Shown: one piece after another, positions 1 to 7,900 of the stretch
How the letters are laid out: every line of letters begins with the position of its first letter
Numbering within the stretch: position 1 is the first letter of the stretch
DNA from: UBA4416 sp046594225
GTDB lineage: Bacteria > Bacteroidota > Bacteroidia > B-17B0 > Aurantibacillaceae
Assembly: GCA_046594225.1 (NCBI GenBank)
Contig: JBKJPW010000185.1
Span: 1-12,136, forward strand
DNA length: 12,136 bases
Reading direction: 5' to 3'
Position numbers and translations under genes: made by a program
Notes under the pieces: model-generated
Told to the model about the DNA's origin: nothing
Seen by the model: the letters and a program-made list of their open reading frames with translations, nothing else
Databases searched by the model: none

Positions 1-66
1 CAACAACAACAACAACAACAACAACCAAGACAACAACCAAGACAACAACCAAGACAGCAACAAGAA
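1..66 (+). repeat. CAA microsatellite and 12-nt tandem repeat inside the tail
   Basis: Positions 1-24 are eight perfect CAA units, and the array may continue left of the window. Positions 25-60 are three copies of the 12-mer CCAAGACAACAA, the last with one A-to-G change. Both unit lengths are multiples of three, so copy-number changes would lengthen or shorten the Gln/Pro-Arg tail without breaking the frame. Degenerate units continue to about 110. Confidence 0.85.
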
Positions 67-120
67 CAACCAAGACAACAACAACCCAGACAAGAACAAC
101 ATCAAAAGGCTCCTAAATAA
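1..120 (+). CDS. 3' end of a gene with a Gln/Pro-Arg low-complexity tail (partial)
   Basis: Frame 1 is open from the window edge to TAA at 118-120 and gives the last 39 residues of a protein. The fragment starts with eight glutamines, then alternates Pro-Arg pairs (five) with short Gln runs, and ends in Lys-Ala-Pro-Lys. Twenty-two of the 39 residues are Gln. No folded domain is visible, so the family cannot be named from this end. Basic Q/P/R tails of this kind occur on exported and nucleic-acid-binding proteins of Bacteroidota, but choosing between these would be a guess. The reading is credible as coding because this frame stays open through imperfect repeats up to a normal stop, and a strong terminator follows 93 nt later. 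The start and main body lie left of the window. Confidence 0.7.
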   Translation, partial: QQQQQQQQPRQQPRQQPRQQQEQPRQQQPRQEQHQKAPK

Positions 121-212
121 CACAAGAAGTAAAACTCCTGCTTTTACATACATACTTTCTCAAGCCTTGCAGACATTAGAGTATTTGCAAAATTTGTCCC
201 TTCAGGAAAGAC

Positions 213-246
213 TCCCGATAGCTTAGCTATCGGGATATTTTTCTTT
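213..246 (+). terminator. Rho-independent terminator of the left-edge gene
   Basis: An 11-bp perfect stem pairs 213-223 with 225-235. In practice it closes on a 3-5 nt loop around TTA. It has a GC-rich base (TCCCG/CGGGA) and is followed by ATATTTTTCTTT. It lies 93 nt after the stop codon at 120 and fits an intrinsic terminator on the plus strand. Confidence 0.85.
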
Positions 247-274
247 GCAAATGCATAGAAACATAGTATCTTTA
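244..274 (+). promoter_or_regulatory. Candidate Bacteroidota-type promoter for the secreted MORN-like gene
   Basis: TTTG at 244-247 is followed by exactly 19 nt and then TATCTTTA at 267-274. This differs from the Bacteroidota consensus (TTTG, about 19 nt, TAnnTTTG) only in the last base of the -7 box. The -33 box sits directly in the T-tract of the preceding terminator. Transcription would begin near 280, giving a leader of about 130 nt before the ATG at 411. This is pattern matching only. Confidence 0.45.
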
Positions 275-410
275 TTTAAACATTTCGGTAAGCAAAGTTT
301 CAACACGTACTTCTTTTAGCTCCAAAACGATATCTAGTAAGTCGTTACTAAGAACGAATCACATTATGAAAATATCTAAAATCAGGCATCTTAATAAAAA
401 GCCTAAAATC

Positions 411-932
411 ATGAAAACAAGATCCATAACAATTCTATTACTTACTTTGACAACGTTTATTTTCGGTCAAACAAATTCCCTAAACCAAATCGACTCTAAT
501 GGTAAAAAAGATGGTAAATGGAAAGTATATCTTGACAAAGACTGGAGAAAAGTTGATGACAGTACAAAAGCTCTTTTTTATCGTTATACCTTTTTTGACC
601 ATGGCACAAATATTTATCCGATGGGAGAATGTGGTGGTAAAAACTACAAATTGGAACAAATATCAAAAACAAAAATACTTGACGGTGAATATAAGTGGTT
701 CGACGGCAAAGGAAATTTAAGTTCAGTTCACATATTTAAAAATGGTGAGTATGTTTCCTGTAAAGAATATTTTCCGACAGGAGAATTAAGTCAACATTTT
801 GACTACACGAAAATATGCGAGGGGCAAGAATACGGATGGACAGTTTATTGTTATGACAAAAAAGGTAATCTAATTTTGGCATCTCCAACATGTAAAGACA
901 AAGACGGACACTGGCCAAAAATGCGCGGGTAA
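411..932 (+). CDS. Secreted MORN-variant repeat protein (YwqK-like), function unknown
   Basis: From the ATG at 411 the product is 173 residues with a clear signal peptide: Lys/Arg n-region, ILLLTLTTFIF core, and likely cleavage near Gly-Gln at 19-20. An in-frame ATG at 366 would put 15 basic residues in front of the signal peptide, so 411 is the better start. The mature part has short repeats of the type 'DGKW..Y' and 'DGEYKWFD..GNL....FKNGEY....Y...GEL', spread over about residues 30-130, which resemble the MORN-variant repeats of YwqK-type proteins. Those proteins are common and mostly uncharacterised in Bacteroidota, and the 'antitoxin' label some carry is not supported here because no toxin gene is adjacent. 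Five cysteines occur in the mature part. The gene is monocistronic, with a terminator and candidate promoter upstream, and it converges on rpsA. The presumed location is periplasmic or extracellular. Confidence 0.8.
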   Translation: MKTRSITILLLTLTTFIFGQTNSLNQIDSNGKKDGKWKVYLDKDWRKVDDSTKALFYRYTFFDHGTNIYPMGECGGKNYKLEQISKTKILDGEYKWFDGKGNLSSVHIFKNGEYVSCKEYFPTGELSQHFDYTKICEGQEYGWTVYCYDKKGNLILASPTCKDKDGHWPKMRG

Positions 933-995
933 CCTTTTTTATTCCAGCCGTTTTATGGCTGCAGCTCCTTCGTAGTTCAAAAAACTTATATAAAA

Positions 996-1031
996 CCAAA
1001 AGCCCCTTCAGTTTCCTGAAAGGGCTTTTGG
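996..1031 (-). terminator. Terminator between the MORN-like gene and rpsA (best oriented for rpsA)
   Basis: A 16-bp stem with one mismatch pairs 996-1011 with 1016-1031, closed by a TTTC loop on the plus strand. On the minus strand the hairpin is followed by TTTTATATAAG, as expected for an intrinsic terminator of rpsA. On the plus strand no T-run follows, but CTTTTGG lies within the stem, so it may also stop transcripts from the convergent gene ending at 932. Confidence 0.75.
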
Positions 1032-1039
1032 CTCTCAAA

Positions 1040-1067
1040 AACTAAAAACCATGGCGGATTTTTAGTT
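1040..1067. repeat. 9-bp perfect inverted repeat (hairpin) in the rpsA 3' region
   Basis: AACTAAAAA at 1040-1048 is the exact reverse complement of TTTTTAGTT at 1059-1067, around a 10-nt centre. On either strand the second arm would present a short T5 tract. It may be an auxiliary bidirectional terminator or an mRNA 3'-end structure for rpsA. Confidence 0.6.
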
Positions 1068-1111
1068 ATTCTCATTAGGTACACGTACCAGATGATTTTC
1101 TTTTAAAATCC

Positions 1112-1135
1112 GGGGCTTCGAGTGCCTCAGCCACC
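1112..1135. repeat. REP-like hairpin element (copy 1)
   Basis: Read on the minus strand, the core is GGCTGAGGCACTCGAAGCC (1132 down to 1114). It folds as GGCT/AGCC enclosing GAG/CTC, with an unpaired GA on the 3' side. The pattern GCTGA...TCGAAGC with the same GA bulge recurs at 8846-8866, the second copy in this window. Hairpins of this CTTCGA...CTCAGC type are widespread intergenic REP-like repeats in many bacteria, including Bacteroidota. It lies 18 nt beyond the rpsA stop. Confidence 0.65.
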
Positions 1136-1152
1136 GCATTTTAAGGAAGGAA

Positions 1153-2946
1153 TTATTTCTTTCCGTCCATTTTATCTTTCAAGTCAGATAAAGCAGAGAT
1201 ATCACCTAAAGTAGTTTTCTCTTGGCTATCTTTTACTTTTTTAACTGCCTTTTTAGCTTCATCAGATTCAGTAGCTTTAGTAGCTTTTTCAACCTTACGT
1301 ACTTCTTCTTTCACTTCTTCGTGTAAACGAGCGTGAGATACTACAATACGTTTAGATTCTTTACTGAATTCGATAACTTTAAAATCCATTACATCTTCAA
1401 CTTTAGCAGTTGTTCCGTCAGCTTTGTTTAAGTGACGAGATGGGCAGAACCCTTCAACACCATAAGTTAAGTTAACAGTTGCTCCTTTATCGTTAATTGA
1501 AGTAATTGTTCCTGAGTGAACTGAATCAATAGTAAATACTGTTTCAAAAACATCCCAAGGATTATCTTCTAATTGTTTGTGGCCTAAAGATAAACGACGA
1601 TTTTCACCATCAATTTCTAATACAGCTACATCCATTTTATCACCAACTTTGCAGAACTCAGATGGATGTTTAATTTTTTTGCTCCAAGATAAATCAGAGA
1701 TATGAACTAAACCATCAACACCTTCTTCTAATTCAACAAACACACCAAAGTTTGTAAAGTTACGCACTGTACCAGTGTGTTTGCTTCCTTTAGCATATTT
1801 ATCAATAATCATATTCCAAGGATCAGGAGTTAATTGTTTAACACCTAAACTCATTTTACGCTCTTCACGGTCTAAAGTTAAAACTACTGCTTCAACTTCG
1901 TCGCCCACTTTTAAGAACTCTTGAGCTGAACGTAAGTGTTGTGACCAAGACATTTCAGAAACGTGAATTAAACCTTCTACTCCAGCTGCAATTTCAACAA
2001 ATGCACCGTAGTCAGCTAAAACAACAACTTTACCTTTTACTTTATCACCAATTTTAACATCAGCAGATAACGCTTCCCAAGGATGAGCAGATAATTGTTT
2101 TAAACCTAAAGCAATACGTTTTTTATCATCATCAAAATCTAAAATTACAACGTTAATTTTCTCGTCTAATTTTACAATTTCTTCTGGGTGGTTAATACGT
2201 CCCCAAGATAAATCAGTAATATGGATTAAACCATCAACACCACCTAAATCAATAAACACACCATAAGAAGTAATGTTTTTAACAACACCTTCTAATACTT
2301 GTCCTTTTTCTAATTTAGAAATGATATCACGTTTTTGAGTTTCAATTTCAGCTTCGATTAATGCTTTATGAGAAACTACTACGTTTTTGAATTCGTTGTT
2401 GATTTTCACAACTTTAAATTCCATAGTTTTTCCAACATAAACATCATAATCACGAATAGGTTTCACATCAATTTGAGAACCTGGTAAGAAAGCTTCAATA
2501 CCAAATACATCAACGATTAATCCACCTTTAGTACGGCATTTAACAAAACCTTTAATGATTTCGTCAGTATTAAGAGCCTCATTAACTCTATCCCAAGATT
2601 TACCAGCGCGAGCTTTTTTGTGAGATAAGATTAATTGACCGTTTACATCTTCTGCTTTTTCAATAAATACTTCGATAGAATCACCGATTTTTAAATCAGG
2701 ATTGTAACGGAATTCTGATAATGAAACAACACCATCCGATTTGTAACCAATGTTTACAACAACTTCACGTGCGTTTTTTGATACTACAGTACCTTGCATA
2801 GTTTGCGCATCAGCAATAGTGCTTAATGATTTACCATACATTTCATCTAACTTAATTCTTTCGTCTGATGAGTAATTGTCGTTTTTCTTACCAATTGAAG
2901 TCCAGTCAAAATCTGGATTACCAACTGTTGCATTTTTGTCTGCCAT
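1153..2946 (-). CDS. rpsA: 30S ribosomal protein S1
   Basis: S1 binds mRNA at the 30S subunit and promotes translation initiation, which matters especially in Bacteroidota, where Shine-Dalgarno sequences are rare. The 597-residue product has six S1 (OB-fold) repeats at about 49-110, 130-195, 215-286, 301-372, 387-458 and 473-540. Repeats 3-5 are the most canonical, each with a YGVF/YGAF/FGVF strand, a 'GLIH(I/V)S'-type strand and a closing 'R.(A/L/M)(S/A)LG.KQL'. The first two and the last are divergent, as is usual for S1. An acidic N-terminus precedes the repeats, and a Lys/Glu-rich tail of about 55 residues follows. Length and architecture match full-length Bacteroidota S1. The ATG at 2946 directly follows an A/T-rich stretch with no Shine-Dalgarno. 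The gene stands alone and diverges from apaG. A structured leader and a hairpin-rich 3' region flank it. Confidence 0.98.
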   Translation of the reverse strand: MADKNATVGNPDFDWTSIGKKNDNYSSDERIKLDEMYGKSLSTIADAQTMQGTVVSKNAREVVVNIGYKSDGVVSLSEFRYNPDLKIGDSIEVFIEKAEDVNGQLILSHKKARAGKSWDRVNEALNTDEIIKGFVKCRTKGGLIVDVFGIEAFLPGSQIDVKPIRDYDVYVGKTMEFKVVKINNEFKNVVVSHKALIEAEIETQKRDIISKLEKGQVLEGVVKNITSYGVFIDLGGVDGLIHITDLSWGRINHPEEIVKLDEKINVVILDFDDDKKRIALGLKQLSAHPWEALSADVKIGDKVKGKVVVLADYGAFVEIAAGVEGLIHVSEMSWSQHLRSAQEFLKVGDEVEAVVLTLDREERKMSLGVKQLTPDPWNMIIDKYAKGSKHTGTVRNFTNFGVFVELEEGVDGLVHISDLSWSKKIKHPSEFCKVGDKMDVAVLEIDGENRRLSLGHKQLEDNPWDVFETVFTIDSVHSGTITSINDKGATVNLTYGVEGFCPSRHLNKADGTTAKVEDVMDFKVIEFSKESKRIVVSHARLHEEVKEEVRKVEKATKATESDEAKKAVKKVKDSQEKTTLGDISALSDLKDKMDGKK

Positions 2947-2970
2947 TTATTTAATAATTGTATTCAGTAT

Positions 2971-3024
2971 ATCAAGGCTACCGAAGCGGTTAGTTTATGT
3001 TTTTAGTCCAATTTTTACCTTGAT
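2971..3024 (-). promoter_or_regulatory. Structured rpsA mRNA leader (candidate autoregulatory element)
   Basis: On the minus strand ATCAAGG (3024-3018) can pair with CCTTGAT (2977-2971). Stacked directly against the inner end of the 3' arm is a small hairpin, CTA(A)CCG-CTT-CGGTAG (2993-2978), with a one-base bulge. The structure would begin about 10 nt after the predicted transcript start and end 24 nt before the AUG. The A/U-rich initiation region itself stays unpaired. E. coli S1 represses its own translation through a folded leader, so a comparable role is plausible here, but this is inference from pairing alone. Confidence 0.45.
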
Positions 3025-3038
3025 TAAAAAGTGGGCTA

Positions 3039-3069
3039 CAAATATACGATATTTTGGGATGTTTAAAAA
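3039..3069 (-). promoter_or_regulatory. rpsA promoter
   Basis: The minus strand carries a perfect TATATTTG at 3046-3039, matching the Bacteroidota -7 box TAnnTTTG. Nineteen nucleotides upstream is TTTT (3069-3066), a weak version of the -33 TTTG. Predicted initiation near 3033 gives a leader of roughly 85 nt. Confidence 0.6.
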
Positions 3070-3134
3070 TGAAAATGTAAAATAAAAATATTTTTAAAAT
3101 ACTGATAGCCAATTATTTAAATTCAGTCTTAGCC

Positions 3135-3165
3135 TTTGATGATAACATTATATATCCTATATTTC
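3135..3165 (+). promoter_or_regulatory. apaG promoter
   Basis: TTTG at 3135-3138, a spacer of exactly 19 nt, and TATATTTC at 3158-3165 match the Bacteroidota promoter pattern except for the final base. Initiation about 5-8 nt downstream would leave only around 10 nt before the ATG at 3182, so the apaG mRNA would be nearly leaderless. Confidence 0.6.
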
Positions 3166-3178
3166 GATAAAATATAGG
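3156..3178. promoter_or_regulatory. Perfect 9-bp palindrome over the apaG -7 box (candidate operator)
   Basis: CCTATATTT at 3156-3164 and AAATATAGG at 3170-3178 are perfect inverted copies separated by CGATA. The left arm contains nearly all of the -7 box, and the right arm ends 3 nt before the ATG. A dimeric regulator bound here would cover the -7 region and transcription start. It could instead be a chance AT-rich dyad or an RNA hairpin. Confidence 0.4.
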
Positions 3179-3181
3179 TCT

Positions 3182-3568
3182 ATGAATTCTATTATTACAC
3201 ATGGCATAGAAATTTCAGTCAAAACCCGTTATTACGCGCCTCAATCCGACCCAAAAAACAATCACTATTTTTTTGTTTACGAAATAACCATTACTAATAA
3301 GAGCGATTATACAGTAAAATTATTAAAGCGCCATTGGGACATTGTAGATGGTTTTGGAGATAAAAGAGAAGTAGAAGGTGAAGGAGTTGTTGGAGAAACG
3401 CCAACATTGGAACCAGCCGAATCATTTGCGTATAATAGTGGTTGTAATTTTGTAACAGATATTGGTAAGATGAGTGGCTACTATACCATGAAAAAATTAG
3501 TGGATCAATCTGAATTTAAAGTTACTATTCCTGAGTTTGTAATGGTGTTACCTGCAAAGCTTAATTAG
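3182..3568 (+). CDS. apaG: ApaG family protein
   Basis: The 128-residue product matches ApaG (DUF525) over its whole length. Visible family features are the strand 'YFFVYEITITNKS' (29-41), 'LLKRHWDIVDG' (47-57), the glycine-rich 'EGEGVVGETPTLEP' (65-78) and 'F.YNSGCNF....G.MSGYYTM' (82-103). ApaG proteins are small cytoplasmic fibronectin-III-like beta-sandwiches. In enterobacteria the gene neighbours ksgA and apaH and has been linked to Co2+/Mg2+ resistance, but the biochemical role is unsettled. Here it is a single gene with its own promoter and a palindrome over it, unlike the enterobacterial operon. The ATG at 3182 is the natural start, close behind the promoter. No clear intrinsic terminator was seen in the 157 nt that follow. 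Confidence 0.93.
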   Translation: MNSIITHGIEISVKTRYYAPQSDPKNNHYFFVYEITITNKSDYTVKLLKRHWDIVDGFGDKREVEGEGVVGETPTLEPAESFAYNSGCNFVTDIGKMSGYYTMKKLVDQSEFKVTIPEFVMVLPAKLN

Positions 3569-3670
3569 TAAAACAGTTGTTTGTTTTTTGATATTAGTTT
3601 TTTGAATTAACTCAAATCACAATTTTTTCTAAATCCAAAAACTAACTACTTATATCTTCCTTCTCTTTTA

Positions 3671-3700
3671 TTGGTTATAAGAAAATAAATGAGATATTTG
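3671..3700 (+). promoter_or_regulatory. Candidate promoter of the TlpA-like lipoprotein gene
   Basis: TTG at 3671-3673, then 20 nt minus one (3674-3692, 19 nt), then GATATTTG at 3693-3700. The -7 box differs from TAnnTTTG in one base. Initiation near 3706 would give a leader of about 20 nt before the ATG at 3726. Confidence 0.5.
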
Positions 3701-3725
3701 ATACCTTAAAAAAACTAAATCTTCA

Positions 3726-4874
3726 ATGAAAAAAATCATCCTATTTTCTTTAGCAGCAATTGCTTTTTATTCTTGTTCAACAAATTCTGGTAACAATTCT
3801 GGATTTGAAATTAAAGGGAATTTATCAAACTCAAAAGGCGAAGCTATTTACTTAGAAAAGTTAGCACAAACAGGCGTAACACCTATTGATAGCGCTACGA
3901 TAGATGAAAAAGGAGAATTTATAATGAACCATGCTTCGCCAAGTATAGGATTTTATCGCTTAAGAATTAATACATCTAATTTTTGCATGTTGGTTCTAGA
4001 TTCTGCCCAAAAAGTTACAATTAATGGAGATGCGCGTGATTTGGGAAATACCTTTAAAACAGAGGGCTCGCCCGATACAAAATTATTTGCTGAATACAAT
4101 GCCTTAGCTCAAGGTCAAAAAATGAGAACTGATTCATTGGAGAATATTTTCAGAACAGCAATGGTAACTTTAAAATTAGATTCTCTTCGTGCAGATTCTT
4201 TATCAAAAGAATTACAAAAACCATACGAAGTAATGGTAGGACAATATAGCGCTGTTGTTGCTAAAAAAATCAAAGAAAATACTAGTTCTTTTGCTTCTAT
4301 TATGGCTATTCAACAATTACGCCCCGAAGAGTATTTAGATATTTATAAAGCATTAGACAAAGGATTAACGACAAAATATCCTGACAATAAAGATATTAAA
4401 TCGTTTCACGGAATGGTGCAACAAACCGAAATGATGGTTAATAGAACTGAAGCTATTAAAGTTGGCAATGAAGCTCCAGAATTAATTTTACCAATGCCAA
4501 ACGATAAAGATTTAGCCTTATCATCATTAAGAGGTAAAGTAGTATTAATTGATTTTTGGGCAAGCTGGTGCGCACCTTGCCGCAAAGAATTACCTAACGT
4601 AAAACGTTGTTACGAAAAATATAAAAACAAAGGTTTTGAAATTTTAGGAGTATCCTTAGATAAAGATAGAGATGCTTGGATTGAAGCCATTAGTAAAGAA
4701 GGCTTAACATGGCCACAAGTAAGCGATTTAAAATTCTGGCAAAGCGAAGCATGCCAAGTTTATGCGGTACAATCTATTCCTTATACGGTGTTAGTTGATA
4801 AAGAAGGGAAAATTATTGCAACTGATTTAAGAGGTGCCGATTTAGATAAAAAATTAGCAGAAGTTTTAAAGTAA
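3726..4874 (+). CDS. TlpA/ResA-type thiol-disulfide oxidoreductase lipoprotein with DUF4369-like N-terminal domain
   Basis: The 382-residue product begins with a lipoprotein signal peptide (MKKIILFSLAAIAFYSC), lipobox FYSC with Cys17 as the lipidated residue, so it should be membrane-anchored and periplasm-facing. Residues about 26-115 form a beta-rich domain resembling the DUF4369 module often found before thioredoxin folds in Bacteroidota. A charged helical linker spans about 120-240. The C-terminal domain (245-382) is an AhpC/TSA-TlpA type thioredoxin fold with active site WCAPC (Cys282 and Cys285), a 'KVVLIDFWASW' strand and the cis-proline in SIPYT (Pro352). Such proteins reduce or isomerise protein disulfides in the envelope, or serve cytochrome maturation; which applies here is not visible. 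The gene has its own candidate promoter and is closed by a hairpin terminator. The ATG at 3726 gives exactly the lipoprotein signal. Confidence 0.93.
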   Translation: MKKIILFSLAAIAFYSCSTNSGNNSGFEIKGNLSNSKGEAIYLEKLAQTGVTPIDSATIDEKGEFIMNHASPSIGFYRLRINTSNFCMLVLDSAQKVTINGDARDLGNTFKTEGSPDTKLFAEYNALAQGQKMRTDSLENIFRTAMVTLKLDSLRADSLSKELQKPYEVMVGQYSAVVAKKIKENTSSFASIMAIQQLRPEEYLDIYKALDKGLTTKYPDNKDIKSFHGMVQQTEMMVNRTEAIKVGNEAPELILPMPNDKDLALSSLRGKVVLIDFWASWCAPCRKELPNVKRCYEKYKNKGFEILGVSLDKDRDAWIEAISKEGLTWPQVSDLKFWQSEACQVYAVQSIPYTVLVDKEGKIIATDLRGADLDKKLAEVLK

Positions 4875-4876
4875 AA

Positions 4877-4917
4877 ACCTCACCTCCAACCCCTCTCCAA
4901 AAGAGAGGGGAGTTTTT
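4877..4917 (+). terminator. Terminator built from a CCTCACC-CCCCTCTCC type dispersed repeat
   Basis: CCCCTCTC (4890-4897) pairs perfectly with GAGAGGGG (4903-4910) around CAAAA, followed by AGTTTTT. The 8-bp stem is GC-rich and fits an intrinsic terminator immediately after the stop codon at 4874. The whole stretch, from CCTCACCTCCAACC onward, belongs to a recognisable class of dispersed intergenic repeats in Bacteroidota genomes (from memory; only one copy is in this window). Confidence 0.75.
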
Positions 4918-4946
4918 AAAAACGATATTCACGTAAAACAAACTCT

Positions 4947-7900
4947 GTGAACTTAAAATCTATAAATTGCTCTGTAAAAAAAAGATTCGTTTATTTGATT
5001 TTAAGTGTGATTCCTTTTATTGGATTCTCTCAACAAAATTATTTTCAACAGGAAGTTAATTATAATATTGATGTCACTCTGCATGACGAAACCCATGAAC
5101 TAAGTGCGTTTGAAAAAATTGAGTACATCAACAATTCCAATAAACCTTTAGGAATTCTTTACTTTCATTTATGGGCCAATGCTTATAAAAATAATGAAAC
5201 TGCTTTAGCTAAACAATTATTAGAAAACGGAGAAACAGAAATGTATTTTGCTAAAGAAACTGATTTAGGATACATTGATAGTTTAAACTTTATGGTAGAT
5301 GGCAAAACCGTTAAATGGGAATTTGATAAAGAACATGTTGATATTTGTTCACTCTTTTTAAATACACCTCTTGATCCAGGCGACACTATTTATATTACAA
5401 CTCCTTTTCATGTAAAATTACCTTCTGCTAAAATTTCTCGTTTAGGACATATTGATCAAGCTTATGCGATTACTCAATGGTACCCAAAACCCGCAGTTTT
5501 TGATAGAGATGGTTGGCACGAAATGCCTTATTTGAACCAGGGAGAATTTTACAGTGAGTTTGGTTCTTACGATGTAAAAATCACCTTACCTAAAAACTAT
5601 CTATTGGCTGCTACAGGAGATAGGATTGATGAAGCTGAAGAAGAACAATGGCTATTATCAAAAGCAGAAGAAACCAAACAATTACTGGCACAAAAAAAAT
5701 ACTCCAAAGACAATTCATTTCCTACATCTAGTAAAGAGTACAAAACAATTGAATTTAAACAGTTTCGCGTGCATGATTTTGCATGGTTTGCCGATAAGCG
5801 TTTTCATGTTTTAAAAGGGCAAGTAGTATTACCTCATTCAGGAAATAAAGTAGATACCTGGGCTTTCTTTACAAATAATGAAATTGAATTATGGTCAAAA
5901 TCAATTGAATATATCAATGATGCGACCCAATTCTACTCTCAACTCAATGGCGATTACCCTTACCATCATGTTACTGCTATCGACGGAACCATTAGTGCTG
6001 GTGGCGGAATGGAATACCCAAACATTACAATTATTGGAGAAAGTGGGACTGACTTTACTTTAGAAACAACCATCATGCATGAAGTTGGGCATAATTGGTT
6101 TTATGGTATTTTAGGTAGTAACGAGCGTGATTATCCTTTTATGGATGAAGGATTAAATTCCTTTTATGAAATGAGATATATTAAAACAAAATATCCTACT
6201 AAAACATTAGCTAGTGTGCTTGGAAGAGATAGTACTTTTAGTTTTTTTGGATTAAATAAATTTAAACACAAAGCTGAATATGAGTTCGCTTATCTGTTAG
6301 CTGCCCGTAAAAATACCGACCAACCTATTGCAACAAATTCAAAAGATTTTACTAATTACAATTATGGTGGTATAGTATATAGTAAATCAGCTTTGATATT
6401 TGATTACTTGATGAATTATCTGGGTAAAGAAAAATTTGATGAAGCCATGCAGTTTTATTTTGAACAATGGAAATTTAAACACCCTACTCCCGACGATTTA
6501 ATAAAAACATTGCAATATCACTTAAATGCAGATTTGCATTGGTTTATTGAAGAGCTAATTATGACTAATAAAAAAATAGAATACAAAATGGTAAGCTATA
6601 AAAAACTAGTAGATAATAGTCATGCTATTTTAGTGAAAAACAATAGTAATGTATTGGGTCCCGTTTCTGTTTCTGGATTAAAAGATGGCAAATTAGTTGG
6701 CACCGTTTGGTATAATGGCTTCGTCGGTAAGCGTGTCGTCGAATTTCCTCCTGCTGATGTAGATGTATTTAAAATAGATTATGATGAATTTATGCCTGAC
6801 CTAAAACGAAAGAATAACAACATTCGCACACATGGCATCTTTAGAAAAACAGACCCTGTAAAATTTACTTTTTTAGGAAAGTTAGATAATCCAAACTATA
6901 CACAAATAAATTATTTACCAATTTTTGGTTATAACCAATACAACCAATTCATGTTAGGTTGTGCGTTTTACAATTACAGTTTCCTACAACGAAAAGCGGA
7001 AGTTACTATTGCGCCAATGTATGCCTTTGGCAGTAAAACTCCTGTTGGTTATGCCGACGTAACAAAATTCTTTACTCAAAATAATAATCTATTTCAACAA
7101 ATTACATTTAATGCCAAAGCAAAATCATTTGCATATAATTATGTAAATACGTCAGCTTTTAATGAGGCAAATAATACTACTATTAATTCATTTAATTTAA
7201 ACTATTATAAATTTTCAGTAGCCTTAGATTTCGAAATAAAAAAACGTTTAGCAAGAAGTAAAATTACTCAGCATATTGGTTATACAAACACTAATTTATT
7301 TGTAGATAATGAAACTTATAAAATTGACAAAGTTGACTCTTCATTATCAACCATTGGTCTACAAAACAAAGTAACCATCATTAATAATTTTTATTATACG
7401 CTCGTTAATAACAGAGTCATTAACCCTTTTGATGTCGCTTTTAATTTTCAGCATAATGACCAATTTGGAAAAGCAAGCGCCACTTTTAATTATGCAGTAA
7501 CTTTTAAAAACAAAAACACCTTGGATTTCAGATTATTTGCAGGCGCCTTTCTTTATAAAGCTAATAACCTAAGAGAAGATTATAGATTTAGAATGAGTGG
7601 TTTTAATGGTGCACAAGATTATTTATTTGACTACAACTATGCAGGTCGTAACGAAATTTACGGCGTTCCTGCTGCTCAAATGATTGAAAAAGATGGGGCA
7701 TTTAAAATTTGGACTCCATTAGGCCAAACATCAAAATGGATAGTCGCATTAAATATCAAATCTCCTAAAGTTGGTAAATTACCATTAAAATTATATGCTG
7801 ATATTGGAACTAGTGAGTTTAATGAAAGTCTTTATAAAGACAAGTTTTTATACAACGTAGGAATTGATATTTGTTTATGGAAAAACATCTTTGATATATA

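Noticed and set aside
1..66. Short tandem repeats considered as a CRISPR-like array
   Set aside because: Units are 3 and 12 nt with no spacers and translate in one frame to a normal stop, so this is a coding microsatellite.
366..410. Upstream ATG giving a 15-residue longer MORN-like protein
   Set aside because: The extension is basic and pushes the signal peptide inward. The ATG at 411 gives a canonical signal peptide.
411..932. YwqK-type protein considered as an antitoxin of a toxin-antitoxin pair
   Set aside because: It carries a secretion signal and no toxin gene is adjacent. The 'antitoxin' wording attached to this family is not supported here.
942..963. CAGCC...GGCTG hairpin after the MORN-like gene as its own terminator
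   Set aside because: The stem is only 5 bp with a 7-nt loop, and no T-run follows on the plus strand.
736..1038. A 100-codon open frame on the minus strand overlapping the MORN-like gene and the terminator
   Set aside because: It runs antisense through a gene with a clear signal peptide and family-like repeats, spans a terminator hairpin, and its translation shows no recognisable domain.
1070..1140. A minus-strand peptide-like stretch after rpsA (about 20 codons, reading AVAEALEAPDFKRK) that looked like a protein end or pseudogene
   Set aside because: An in-frame stop lies directly upstream with no usable ATG, and the distinctive part is explained by the REP-like hairpin at 1112-1135.
2876..3085. 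A 69-codon plus-strand frame over the rpsA start and leader
   Set aside because: It is antisense to the S1 N-terminus and to the rpsA promoter. Its composition follows from the reverse complement of those elements.
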